14,662 bases of DNA, taken from Russula earlei. Lineage: Eukaryota > Basidiomycota > Agaricomycetes > Russulales > Russulaceae. Of the stretch, positions 1 to 8,346 are shown in pieces. How positions within the stretch are numbered: the first letter of the stretch is position 1; each line of letters starts with the position of its first letter. The position numbers and the translations under genes were made by a program. The notes beneath the pieces are model-generated. The model did no database searches, was not told the DNA's origin, and saw nothing but the letters and a program-made list of their open reading frames with translations. Where the stretch lies: contig JAGFNK010001121.1 in assembly GCA_025769875.1 (NCBI GenBank), positions 1 through 14,662 on the forward strand, written 5' to 3'.

Positions 1-107
1 GCATGACTGAGCATGCTCAGTAAGCGTCCTCCGACTTCTTACTCATCACTCTATGGTGCTTGATAACAAGGTTATGACTTGTTCCCTATTTAGCAGTTCT
101 CTTGTAG

Positions 108-115
108 TATATAAG
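108..115 (+). promoter_or_regulatory. TATA box of LTR-A
   Basis: TATATAAG, located 33 bp upstream of the 17-bp block shared by both LTR-A copies. The position is conserved (30 bp in the other copy), as expected for a U3 promoter with transcription starting near the shared block. Confidence 0.55.
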
Positions 116-131
116 CGCTCAATAAAGTAGC

Positions 132-151
132 GGACAGTCCTCAGACTGTCC
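132..151 (+). repeat. Perfect hairpin at the predicted transcript start of LTR-A
   Basis: GGACAGTC, loop CTCA, GACTGTCC: an 8-bp stem with a 4-nt loop, about 24 bp downstream of the TATA box start. The second LTR-A copy keeps the right arm and loop almost unchanged and has one base missing in the left arm (8607-8627). It may be an RNA structure at the 5' end of the transcript; this function is inference. Confidence 0.6.
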
Positions 152-384
152 ATTTGTTTACGGCACTCTCCATTCCTGGGATACTCCTTTAAGGACCATC
201 CCCTTGTGACTATCCTGGCCTCTTCCCTGCGTGATTGTTCTACTCTCACAGTAACAATACCTCTCTGGTATTTGTTGCTCCTCTGGGTTCTACTCCTTGC
301 CCACGCGGTCTTGGACGTCTATCGACTCGTCTTCGAGCTTATCCCTCGCTCTTGAACTGGATAGTTCAACAGTGAGTCTTGACA

Positions 385-2219
385 AACAGGGTGACACCAT
401 AGAGGCTGGGTTTCCTCCTATAAGGAAGGGTCCTTCAAGGGCCCTCTCCGGAGAATGGTTCATGACAGTTGTTCCCTAATGCATGCATCCCTTGTTGTAA
501 AAACTCCCCCATAGATAATATCCAAGTGTTAATTTTCGGAATATAGAGGACAGGAGAAATGCGCATGACAACTATTTTGGAGTTGACAGTGTGCTGAAGC
601 AACAAAGCGCCTTTGCCTTCCACATATATTGTGTTATCGGCAGTTTTAACAGAGGATCTTTCGTGCGGCAAAGCCGGCAAATACTCTATAAAGTCTTTTA
701 TTTTGAAGGTGAAGTGTGTGGACGCGCCAGAGTCTAGGAGCTATAAGGATCCCATTTTACTCAAGTCATGCTTTCCTCTACATCTCGAACAATTTTTGTT
801 ACATTCACTTTGAAGGGAAGTAGTCCCTTCACTAATTTGTACATTGTGCAATACAAGTGAACACTTATTAGACATATCTAGCCCGCCTTTGGGCTGGGGA
901 GATGCTAAAAGGCTCTTTAGCGAGTGAAAGGAGAGAGGGAGGCACACGCACGCTTCATTATCTTTGGGGTCGCTGCCCTAATCAAGCAGTTCATCCAATG
1001 GGGTCGGAGCATGCTCAGGGGTGGCAGCACCTTCTGGGATCCCATCATATATGTCGAATAAATCCAACATGTTTGTTTGCGCGAAGTCACCATCATCCTG
1101 GTCCATAGGCTCAGGGACGGGCAACGGTAGTTTGACTGCACTTGACAAGGCAGCGGATTGAGTCGAGATTTGCTGCTTGAGGGTCTTGACTGTCTGTATA
1201 GTGGGAGTTACCCCGAGATCATCAGCAAGATCAAGCGCTTTGTTTAAGGCCTTGTAAGGGCCGTAAGTGCATTTGCCAGGGTCAGTTGCAGTTGGGACGG
1301 TACGTTGTTGGATTCCCGAGGGACCCAGATGGGCGATAGTGGTAATGGTTGGGAGTGGGAGTGCGGCAACGTCCGCAATGTGACAGTGTCCAGGACCATG
1401 GCTGTGATCGGCCTTCTCCTTGCCTTTCCCTTTTCCTTTGCCACTGCGCTTTTCATGCTGGCACTTATCCTTATCTTCATTGCACTTGGGCTTATTTCCC
1501 TGCTGCTGAGAAGAGAAGAAGGGGTCACCGTGCTTGCGCTTGACAGCAGAGACCTTCTGTGTGCTGTGCTTCTTGCTTGTTCCATGATTGATCTCAGTTT
1601 GATATTGAGAGACGATAGCCTCTCACATGTCCTTAGCATTAAGGTCAGCTAGTTCATAGTTCTGAGTAACAATGTGGACAAGCATTTCCCATTTCTGGGG
1701 AATGGCAGCAAGCATGATGAGTGCCTGCAAGGTGTCAGGGATGTGAAGGGAGGAGGCAGTGAGATGCTGGAATGCAGCATGTATCCAATCCATCTGTGGG
1801 CCAGGATGTTGGCTCTGGTTAATGCGAATGGAGATGGCTTCTTTGAAGTCCTTATAGATACTGACTGTAGTCGCTGTGCCGTAAAGGGTTTCAAGGCAAT
1901 TCCAGATAGTTTCAGCATTATCCAGGGTCGTGAGATCCTGCTGGATCGCGATACTCGATCTAAGGACCATATGGCCAACTGCCATATCATTCCCTTTGTT
2001 CCAATCTTTCACAGCTGTCAGAGCGACAGCCTGGGCAGCAATCTCTTTGGGAAGAGGCGCCTGGGGAAGTGCAGGGACGATTGGCAGATCAAATGTGCCA
2101 TTGCAATAACCCCACAGTCCAATGGACATGAGGTAGGCTTTCATAGCCTTCGACCAAATACCATAGTTAGCGCCATCAAGGATGGGGACAACAGGAACAG
2201 AGGGTTGAGATGACAACAT
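385..2219 (-). pseudogene. copia-1: decayed Ty1/copia gag-protease, truncated
   Basis: Read on the minus strand from ATG at 2219, one frame runs to 435 with only three internal stops: TGA 1623-1625, TAG 978-980 and TAG 741-743. The first 198 residues match the copia-type Gag family (UBN2/DUF4219): ILDGANYGIW near the start, SKAMKAYLMS, then an IWNCLETLYGT motif. A Lys/Gly-rich stretch follows (about 1430-1460). There is no canonical CCHC knuckle; a Cys/His cluster CX3CX2CX3H lies just before the protease (about 755-795). The aspartic protease motif DSGAS is at 720-734, followed by VKTADN, VEGKG and the YIPKINT..LSMGEFLQQGMH block (about 480-540) typical of the protease to GAG-pre-integrase region. 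Integrase, RT and RNase H are missing: the element ends where LTR-A begins. The stops fit C-to-T decay (CGA to TGA, TGG or CAG to TAG). Family identity is secure; the function is lost. Confidence 0.85.
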
Positions 2220-2396
2220 AATAGCTGTTAGAATGGGGCTTAGAGGTCATCAGTAAGAGTATTGTATTCAAACAAGCCAACATAGTCTCCCCATAGGGTA
2301 GACTAGTTCGCCGCAGCATGCAGGCTTCAGGGATGCTTCGCCTTCATTGCAGCCAATGAAGGTGTTGAGATTATCATTGATTTGGGTGATTTGGTA
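2220..2396 (-). other. copia-1 upstream leader, no gene
   Basis: Non-coding stretch directly upstream of the copia-1 Gag start. In an intact element it would hold the primer-binding site and the end of the 5' LTR. I could not identify either, and I infer that the putative copia-2 LTR starting at 2397 interrupts it. It contains the hairpin at 2341-2362. Confidence 0.4.
2341..2362. repeat. 9-bp inverted repeat (hairpin)
   Basis: CCTTCATTG (2341-2349), loop CAGC, CAATGAAGG (2354-2362), with perfect arms. It lies in the non-coding leader between copia-1 and copia-2. No following U tract and no known role. Confidence 0.5.
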
Positions 2397-2746
2397 TGTT
2401 ACCACTACCCTGGGACATTGTGATGTAATCACAGCTCAGACGCGTTGACGCGTTGGTTACACGGACCGGGCATCACCAGCTCAGCTCATATGCTGAGATC
2501 TGCGTTACTTACAATGATAAGTTAATTGATGACAATCAGTAGCTACTAACAACTGATCCTTGTATGATCTTTGTTTCTTATTGATGGTAGCTACCTGCAG
2601 TGTACTTAGAGATGCCCTGGAGTACTTAAGAGCGTCGTATTTCGATAGATCACTTCAGTCTTGTCTTACACAATACTGAAATATCTTTTGATAGATCTTA
2701 AGGATCTTATCGCTGTTATCATAACCTGTGCCCATCTGCTTCAACA
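2397..2746 (+). mobile_element. Putative 5' LTR of copia-2
   Basis: Non-coding, bounded by TGTTACC at 2397 and ...CAACA at 2746 (inverted TGTT/AACA termini). A TACTTAAG TATA-like box with downstream sequence fits a U3/R promoter. It is placed 5' of a plus-strand copia coding series that starts with a knuckle remnant near 3637. An 8-bp ACGCGTTG direct repeat lies at 2440-2455. The second LTR of copia-2 is not in the window, so the boundaries rest on terminal motifs only. Confidence 0.4.
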
Positions 2747-2753
2747 GGTTATG
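2720..2753 (+). repeat. 10-bp inverted repeat spanning the putative copia-2 LTR end
   Basis: CATAACCTGT (2720-2729) and ACAGGTTATG (2744-2753) are perfect complements separated by 14 nt. The right arm spans the proposed LTR end at 2746 and the sequence where a primer-binding site is expected (GGTTATGGGCCC). It could be a structural element at the LTR/PBS junction. Confidence 0.5.
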
Positions 2754-3600
2754 GGCCCTGACCGTATCTAAAGTCCAAAGTCGAAGATTCACACACAAGC
2801 TTATCTTTTTTCCCTCTTCACAAGCCTCTGTTATCAGATGACACCCTACTCCCTCGGTCCCTGGAGCCGAAGGATTGACGCGCACGTTATCTATCATGCG
2901 TCAGGGGTACTGATTTGATCTTCAATAATCCAGCAACAACTGCTCCGTTAGCCCAGGTTGGCAATTTGCAATTACCTAAAGTTCACTCACGGCACCCTTG
3001 CCTAATGTTTACATTCCCTCCTCGATCTCGATCACTCACTTGGTCATCTCACTTACTGGCCATTACCCCACATCCTGAATAATTATCGCACATCGCATTA
3101 CAGTTACAGATGATAGCCCCTCCAGCAATACTTCTTAGGACGCTGAGGGAGAACACTTTTAGATGCACGCGCTCTTGAAATATACATTCAGAAGGTCACA
3201 TTGGCAGTAACAAAAATGACATCAAATTGTATACTTGCAAGCTCAAGTGGGAGGAACTCAAACACGCATACGGCGGCGTCAGATCAATGTCAAGCGGTCT
3301 ACACATGGGCATTCCTTACACGCACATTCCTAGATGTTAGACAACACACATCAGACATTCCCGCGATTGCAAACATCAAACGATGCATGGATCACTCTCC
3401 AATATAACCATTTATTCATATTGAATCTCCATTTCACCTTCTTATCTATCTAAACGTTATTCGACGCTCACTCGGCTGTTGCATCAACAAATTCTAGCCT
3501 CCGGCGCTCTGATGGACCTTTCCACACACGATCCAGGTACAGATCAGTAATGAAGATGGTCGTTGGGCCGGCCTCTGCACCCTCACTTAATACAGACATT
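2747..3600 (+). other. Expected copia-2 gag region, no readable gene
   Basis: About 850 bp between the putative LTR and the zinc-knuckle remnant, where gag should be. Short open stretches exist (for example 3201-3407 plus and 2655-2897 minus), but none shows a motif I recognise. I read this as eroded gag sequence by position only. Confidence 0.35.
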
Positions 3601-3636
3601 CCGGTAAAGATAGACAACACTACGTCCGAAACACAA

Positions 3637-3783
3637 TGCTATTATTGCAACAAACTTGGGCATACACTCCGGACTATCGGAAGAGAAGGGAGAAGGCAAC
3701 GAGAGACAAAGTGACAGGCACTGACAGGAACGTCAGCACATACATAGTGGGCAATACTGCTCCTATCACCGAGGTATCGGACG
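3637..3783 (+). pseudogene. copia-2 Gag zinc-knuckle remnant
   Basis: The codons at 3637-3663 give CYYCNKLGH, the first three ligands of a CX2CX4HX4C retroviral-type knuckle that would bind element RNA in the Gag particle. The fourth ligand is missing: the frame gives Ile at 3676-3678. From 3672 the adjacent frame reads DYRKRREKATRD, the basic tail that normally follows the last Cys, so an indel removed it. That frame stays open to a TGA at about 3789-3791. The knuckle is recognisable but broken. Confidence 0.6.
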
Positions 3784-3833
3784 TCCGATGAATATGAGAT
3801 TCTGGGTTTCCCTGTACATGGCGGCTAGATCTT

Positions 3834-3975
3834 GATCAACTACGGAGCTCCTCATCATATTAGTCCGTTCCAGACCCCTGACTTCATTATTTGCGCTCCG
3901 GCCTCCAGATCTATTACTCTGGGAGGTTATACAGTCATCAGACAGATTGAGACTGGATCTGCATCCGTCCTGCCG
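3834..3975 (+). pseudogene. copia-2 protease remnant
   Basis: GAPHHISPF is encoded from 3844, followed by a segment ending IETGSASV. This is the usual surroundings of the D-[ST]-G-A active site and the GTGSV block of copia aspartic proteases. The catalytic Asp codon (a candidate GAT at 3834-3836) is out of frame with the GA that follows, so the active site is broken. In a live element this enzyme would cut the Gag-Pol polyprotein. Confidence 0.55.
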
Positions 3976-3986
3976 GCCAGAAGGCC

Positions 3987-4283
3987 TTGGAGATATCATT
4001 ATTAACCCTCATAGACATTCTACATGTACCAAAGGCCGATGCATGTGACTACATAGTGTGCGCACTACTTCGGAATGGGGGATGCATCACTTACACTCAA
4101 GAGGGGTGTTCAAATTTACACATCAAAGATTGGAAGATCGTGCACAGCTGGCTGGAGAAAAATCTATTGTGTATTAACTTCATAACTCCAGCTCTACATG
4201 CGCAAAGAAGTGTCCTATCATTCCACATCCAGCATCAGCGCATGGGACATATGTTTCCACCGTGCGTTAATCTATCACAGTGA
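3987..4283 (+). pseudogene. copia-2 GAG-pre-integrase fragment
   Basis: An open stretch reads DILHVPKADAC, then a LLRNGGCITYTQEGC block, LHIKDWKI and LEKNLLCINFITPA. This is the VLHVP...LLS...GC..F pattern of the GAG-pre-integrase domain that links protease and integrase in copia polyproteins. Farther on, an overlapping frame (4198-4386) carries SISAWDI and a CPEYTLGNR stretch that matches the CPxCxxGK zinc-binding end, with one Cys replaced by Tyr. Frameshifts separate it from the protease before it and the integrase after it. Confidence 0.65.
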
Positions 4284-4525
4284 TTCCGATACTCGGATCT
4301 CGCTTGGCTTTACGGATCGCGATCAGTTATCCTGTCCGGAGTATACACTCGGCAACCGAACACTTCTTTTCTGGGCTTCCCCTTAGCAATCGAATCCTCG
4401 GCTACAGATTATCTACAGCACCTTAGCCGATCTGCTGCACGCGAGATCAATCCGAGGTACTAGCTTTTGAGGCAACGTGCGCTCACATACTTATCAGTTC
4501 ATGGAGGGATCAACATAGATTAACA

Positions 4526-4840
4526 ATGCTAGATTCACCACAGGAGAATGGAGTGCCGGATAGATGGAATCGGACCCTTGAAGACAACACGCACTCAAAG
4601 TTGCATGGCACTCGTCTTAGCCTCGGGTTCTGGAGCTTAGTTCTAACGCTGCCGTCCATACTAATGATCGGACTCCATCATGCATTCTCTGTGCACGCAC
4701 ACTTCATACACTGTGAATGGACGGACTGACTCCGGTCGTCTCACAATTCTGCCTTCTTTAGATGTAGGGCATATGTCTACACGCCTGACCGTCGTAATCT
4801 TATCGCGCGACAAGCGCATACTGCACAGCCAGGGGACATG
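4526..4840 (+). pseudogene. copia-2 integrase C-terminal fragment
   Basis: The codons from 4526 give SPQENGV..RWNRTLED, the copia integrase block that contains the catalytic Glu (consensus SPQQNGVAERxNRTL). Here the 'AER' has become 'PDR', so that Glu is altered. LHGTRLSLGFW follows, as in the family. After a frameshift, 4751-4834 reads FRCRAYVYTPDRRN, matching the FGCxAYV block at the integrase C-terminus. The upstream two catalytic Asp residues are not recognisable in 4290-4525. Confidence 0.65.
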
Positions 4841-4922
4841 TTACAGACACTGCTCTGCCTGCACAACTCTTGGTCCCTACAGGACCGGTGACATTCTCTG
4901 CCTTACTTTCCCATAAACTGGA

Positions 4923-5240
4923 TTGTTGGCACTTCGTTCCGCACCTCCGGAAACCCCATTAGATTCCTTCACACCACACTCACTTGACCTTACCCCACCT
5001 ATACAGCCAGTTCCACACACTCCACCACACCATTTATGCCATCATCACTTAGCATTATTGGGACAATTCATTGGTCCACCATGTCCACTCTCAGTTACAC
5101 ATCTTGGGTCTTATTCGCATCCGCATTCTGAATGTCTCGGAGGGACTGCATACACAGATCCGAGAGGGCACTTATCACATATGGCTCGGCTACGCACAAG
5201 TGATCACTAGGCTACATATCAGGAAGGCACTTTATCGGAT
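4923..5240 (+). other. copia-2 Pro-rich linker between integrase and RT
   Basis: An open frame rich in Pro, His, Thr and Ser with repeated PP and TP pairs. Such low-complexity linkers normally sit between integrase and RT in copia polyproteins. No domain is visible, and assignment is by position and composition. Confidence 0.4.
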
Positions 5241-6313
5241 TCTGCTGATGAGTGGCAAGTCGCATGTCAAATATGTGATCGGCGCGCTTGCGAAAATTGG
5301 TACCTGGGATCAATTGATCTTATAGATCTTATCAGAATGGGTGTGCAGCATGCAAATCTTGGAGATTTCGCACGCGTTTCAATTGTACAGGGGTTCACCC
5401 AATTTACAAGGCATTGACATTGATGAAACCTTCTCACCCGTAGCCAGGTCCGAGTCTTAGCAACTCTTGTTCAGCATTGGCCACGCGAACACATTGGGAA
5501 ATCAATGGACATCTTGTCAACATTCCTATTTGGCACACTGGGTGACAAGATTTAGTGTTATTGGAGCAACCGCAGGGCTTCATCACACCGGACGGACAAG
5601 AAAGTTTTTCTTTGGTCTTACACAGGCCTATCGTACATGGGACTTATGTTCTCATGGAGTCCTTAGTGACTCGCATTTACATGCACACATTCTCATGTGG
5701 GCATCGACTTAGCATGCACGCATTCTCATGTGGGCTTCACAAGTCATACGCACGCATTCTCATGCGGGCATCAGTTTCATGCGCACGCATTCCCATGTGG
5801 GCACTTATCTTGGCTTCACACTCATGCATTCTCATGTGGACATATGTCATCGCCAAGACGCGGGGGGATCCATTGCCATTTCCTTATCAGTTCACATCCT
5901 CTCTGCCGATGACATCATTATCTTAGGCAACCCTCGCGGTCTCGACGCTCACATCTACAGGCAGCGCTCAAATCTATGGGCACATATACATCCTTGTCTA
6001 TACGCTACGAGTTGACAGATCTAGGTGAGATCGCGTCATATCTCAGGATCCGCGTTACACGCGATCGCTCAGCTAACATAGACATTGATCATTCAAGGTA
6101 CATCTTGGATCGCTTCGGGATGGCAGATTCCACTCCGCTCCACTCCTGTAATCTCGGAGGTCTCACCTCGGGATGGTGGACTTCTGTTCCGCTTCCACAT
6201 TCCGCTCCGTTCCGACGCGGAAGTCCAGTTGATCAAGCACCCCGGAGATGCAACACCTATGGCGATTAGGCAATATATTAATGTTTTAATGGCAGCCTCC
6301 CCTATGTGCAGAT
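5240..6313 (+). pseudogene. copia-2 reverse transcriptase (RVT_2) fragments
   Basis: The pieces are in order. DEWQVAC and GALAKIGTWD (about 5250-5310) form the start of RVT_2. IDIDETFSPVARSES is at 5413-5457, followed by a stop caused by a one-base loss. A STFLFGTL trace comes next, then EQPQGFITPDGQES (about 5560). SADDIIILGN (about 5902-5931) stands at the catalytic YVDD, so the motif has lost Tyr and Val but keeps both Asp. YELTDLGEIASYL, then IDIDHSRYILDRFGMADS (about 6007-6140), is the RT C-terminus. AIRQYINVL near 6270 precedes the lost RNase H. The ~33-bp minisatellite at 5688-5840 sits between the second and third thirds. Many stops and frameshifts make it non-functional. Confidence 0.75.
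5688..5840 (+). repeat. Degenerate ~33-bp minisatellite, five copies
   Basis: The core CATTCTCATGTGGG recurs at 5688, 5721, 5755, 5788 and 5827 (spacings 33, 34, 33 and 39), each preceded by a CACG/CACA-like stretch. It lies inside the copia-2 RT remnant between the PQGFI and YVDD blocks, where no repeat is expected. Neighbouring units differ at several bases, so it has drifted since it formed. In three frames it encodes His-rich peptides, which I read as by-products. Confidence 0.75.
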
Positions 6314-6508
6314 CTGAACACTTCACTGGACACTTTCCTGGCAGTCTCTTTACTGTGCATTTACATGCGTTCACACGCGTTCACACTGTCCTTTGCAGTG
6401 TTATGATTTACCCCCTTGTGGGTTCGTCCATAACCCCTTCCAACCATTTGTCCCTTTGTATTACCTCCGTTTCCATGGTTACCGTTCCACCCCTTGATGG
6501 TGATCCCT

Positions 6509-6550
6509 TATTGTGTTTCATCTATTGTGTTTCACTTATTATGTTTCATC
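6509..6550 (+). repeat. Three 14-bp tandem repeats in gypsy U3
   Basis: Units TATTGTGTTTCATC (6509-6522), TATTGTGTTTCACT (6523-6536) and TATTATGTTTCATC (6537-6550), followed by a partial fourth unit TATTG. The same array occurs in the 3' LTR at 14604-14645. The U3 location suggests an enhancer-like or promoter-proximal role, which is inference. Confidence 0.8.
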
Positions 6551-6632
6551 TATTGTTGAGCTACTTTTGCTATTGATCTGCCTTTTCACTTATTGTTCTG
6601 CTTATAGTACTGTACAGCCTCGCTACATACAG

Positions 6633-6640
6633 TATTTAAG
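6633..6640 (+). promoter_or_regulatory. TATA-like box of the gypsy LTR
   Basis: TATTTAAG begins 33 bp upstream of the 11-nt sequence complementary to the PBS. This spacing is right for RNA polymerase II transcription to start at or near 6666. Confidence 0.6.
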
Positions 6641-6665
6641 CGCCTGTAAAAGCTGGGAATGCCCC

Positions 6666-6676
6666 AAGCTTAGCTT
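6666..6676 (+). promoter_or_regulatory. Predicted self-primer at the transcript 5' end
   Basis: AAGCTTAGCTT is the exact reverse complement of AAGCTAAGCTT at 7010-7020, next to the LTR. In the Tf1/sushi group the first 11 nt of the element mRNA fold back, anneal to the PBS and are cleaved to prime minus-strand DNA. Pairing here is exactly 11 nt, with mismatches on both sides, and lies at the expected distance from the TATA-like box. The transcription start itself has not been measured. Confidence 0.7.
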
Positions 6677-6859
6677 TGTCCCATTTCCTGTCGCATCCCT
6701 TGCCCTGTATACTCTCTCAAATCACAACTTGCTTGTGCTGGCCTACACTCTGCTTGACCTGAGCACACCTCAAGGGACCCTTGTGTTCCTCTTCCCCCTC
6801 TGCCTCTCTCTCATCATCCTCCTCTTCTGTGAAACCAGAAGATCAACTCTGTCTGCGGA

Positions 6860-6880
6860 CTGAGTCATTATCTGACTCAG
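6860..6880 (+). repeat. 8-bp hairpin with TGAGTCA/TGACTCA arms in R/U5
   Basis: CTGAGTCA (6860-6867), loop TTATC, TGACTCAG (6873-6880). Each arm contains the heptamer bound by Gcn4/AP-1-type bZIP proteins. It lies downstream of the predicted transcription start, so it may act as RNA structure in the leader, as a DNA site, or neither. Confidence 0.5.
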
Positions 6881-7009
6881 CCTTGGGATGCTAAACCTTT
6901 GATCCGGTCTCTCTGAGCCGGCCCCCACTGAACCCTTGAACCAAGTCACAGGGACTTGGCCCCCATTGAAACCTGAGCTAACGCTCTTACGGCCGCGACG
7001 CCGTAACAC

Positions 7010-7020
7010 AAGCTAAGCTT
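7010..7020 (+). promoter_or_regulatory. Primer-binding site, self-priming type
   Basis: AAGCTAAGCTT starts one base after the 5' LTR end and is fully complementary to 6666-6676. I see no usual tRNA-type PBS beginning TGG at this place. Position and perfect complementarity to the predicted mRNA 5' end support self-priming. The motif is itself near-palindromic, which weakens the argument slightly. Confidence 0.72.
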
Positions 7021-7529
7021 CCTTACTCCATTCTGGAGATCAACCTCGAACTACCATCGAATCGTTGGGTCCGCGTCCAACCTAGACCATCCCCAGACCT
7101 TCCTGAACACGTCGTAGGAGCTGCCACTTGGGACAGCTTTCACACCTTCCTCTGTTACATCACCACTGAAAACGACGAAGAACTACCAGTCGAATTCATC
7201 AACAACCGTTGGTTCGAATTATGACTTAGGAGAGGACAACTCTACACTCATCTAGAACTAGAACTCCTCAGAAACAGTCTTGGATTAGGCTACTGGAGAG
7301 AAAACGACCCTCTCTACGAGCCACCGTCAGAATCAGAAACCTCTTCCACGAAGGCAACCCCCCTGAACAACAAAACACCGTTGAAACTCAGACACCCTTT
7401 GAATCCCCTGCACTAGAACCAGAGGACCCCCCTGAAAACCAAGAACCCATTGAAACCCTAGAAATTGACCCACAGAACCTCCCAGAACCTGATATGGCAG
7501 CCCAACCCCAAGTCGCTGTACAACCCCCC

Positions 7530-7613
7530 CAGATAGCCGCTCAGGCCCCCCAGATAGCCGCTCAGGCTCCCCAGATGGCCGCTCAGGCCCCTCAGATTGC
7601 TGTCCAGGCTCCC
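7530..7613 (+). repeat. Four 21-bp tandem repeats in gag (PQIAAQA heptads)
   Basis: Units start at 7530, 7551, 7572 and 7593. The first two encode identical PQIAAQA heptads, the third has Met for Ile, and the fourth (PQIAVQA) has drifted most. The period is a multiple of three, so copy number can vary without changing the frame. The surrounding region is also rich in Pro, Gln and Ala and is probably disordered. Confidence 0.85.
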
Positions 7614-8077
7614 CCAGCCATTGTTCCACCCCCTCAAGCAGCTGCTCCCGCACCACAAGGCACTAATGGGTCCCTCAGCGGTAAAGAGCCCACTGCCTTC
7701 ACAGGAGAAAGGAACAAAACAAAAAGATTTATCATGGAATTTAACCTATTCTGGGGCCTCAACGATGACAAGGCAGTAATGATCTCCCCTTTTAAATGAA
7801 CAATGCTGGCTCTCTCCTATATCCAAGGAGAAAAAGTTGAAGAATGGGTCAATTCACAAGCAACCGCACTCAGGGAAAAAGTAAACAGGGCTCAGAACCC
7901 CATCAACAGAATGAACGAGATATTGTGGAATGACTTTGTCACAGACTTTATGTTCAAGTTCACTAACACTGCAGAGAAAGAGGATGCCCAAGCGGCTCTC
8001 GCCAAACATACAATGAAAGAATCCCTCGACGATTACATTTCCACCTTCGAACAACTGTTAAATAAGACAGGGTGGCC

Positions 8078-8082
8078 AGAAA
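8078..8082 (+). repeat. Left target-site duplication of the solo LTR
   Basis: AGAAA immediately before the LTR start TGTTACG; the same five bases follow the LTR end at 8912-8916. Removing the LTR and one copy restores an uninterrupted gag frame reading ...GWPETDVIAIE... Confidence 0.9.
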
Positions 8083-8346
8083 TGTTACGAACCAAGGCCA
8101 AGTCCTGGCCGAAGATTGTCCTATTTTACTCAAGAAGAACCTCTCTCACTTTGCATTGCCGACTCCCTTCCATTTTCTGGGCTATTTCCCCTGCGGTACA
8201 AGATATTGCTATTGCAAAGGCACTATAACACGACCAGGCACCAGTTTCCTAATCGGGTAATCATCGCGTGGCAGCCACATGGCCACTCAGCCACCATGGA
8301 CCCGAAACAGTGGCACAAACTCTTAGAAACTGTTGCATAAATCATC

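Larger units (their letters stand above)
1..384 (+). mobile_element. LTR-A, 3' part of an LTR, truncated by the window edge
   Basis: Non-coding. It shares key blocks with the LTR at 8083-8911: a TATATAAG box (108-115 here, 8584-8591 there), an identical 17-bp block TCAGACTGTCCATTTGT (141-157 and 8614-8630) about 30 bp downstream of that box, and the same 9-bp 3' terminus GTCTTGACA (376-384 and 8903-8911). The terminal CA fits an LTR end. The sequence right after 384 belongs to the opposite-strand copia-1 element, so this is a solo LTR or the 3' LTR of an element lying left of the window. A 16-bp perfect palindrome lies at 6-21. If it is an insertion, the target duplication on the right should begin AACAG (385-389). 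The element class cannot be told from the LTR alone. Confidence 0.75.
2397..6398 (+). mobile_element. copia-2: heavily decayed Ty1/copia element, cut by the gypsy insertion
   Basis: Domain order in plus orientation is putative LTR, knuckle remnant, protease, GAG-pre-integrase, integrase and RVT_2-type reverse transcriptase. This is the Ty1/copia order, with integrase before RT. Almost every domain is split by frameshifts and stops, so decay is much deeper than in copia-1 or the gypsy element. The coding trace ends in the region just after RT, where the gypsy 5' LTR begins at 6399; the 3' half of RNase H and the 3' LTR should lie beyond the right edge of the window. Fragments are listed separately. 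Confidence 0.8.
6399..7008 (+). mobile_element. 5' LTR of the gypsy chromovirus (610 bp)
   Basis: Its first 169 bp match 14493-14662 with three substitutions and one single-base indel, which proves the pair. The termini are the inverted TGTTA (6399-6403) and TAACA (7004-7008). The LTR contains three 14-bp tandem repeats in U3, a TATTTAAG box at 6633-6640, a self-primer sequence at 6666-6676, and an 8-bp hairpin at 6860-6880. Two of the three substitutions are CpG/CpA differences. Confidence 0.92.

Noticed and set aside
1305..1652. A 115-residue plus-strand frame with hydrophobic stretches that could suggest a membrane protein
   Set aside because: It is antisense to the Lys/Gly-rich part of copia-1 gag, and the hydrophobic run is the complement of Lys-rich codons.
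5688..5840. Regularly spaced repeats recalling a CRISPR array
   Set aside because: Repeats and spacers are both degenerate and similar to each other, the units are about 33 bp in total, and they sit in a eukaryotic retroelement. It is a minisatellite.
7211..7224. GGTTCGAATTATGA resembles a tRNA B box
   Set aside because: It lies in gag coding sequence (NRWFEL), and I find no A box or cloverleaf around it.
7333..7658. Gly-rich minus-strand open frames opposite the Pro/Gln-rich gag region
   Set aside because: They mirror the repetitive coding strand; no start context or family resemblance.
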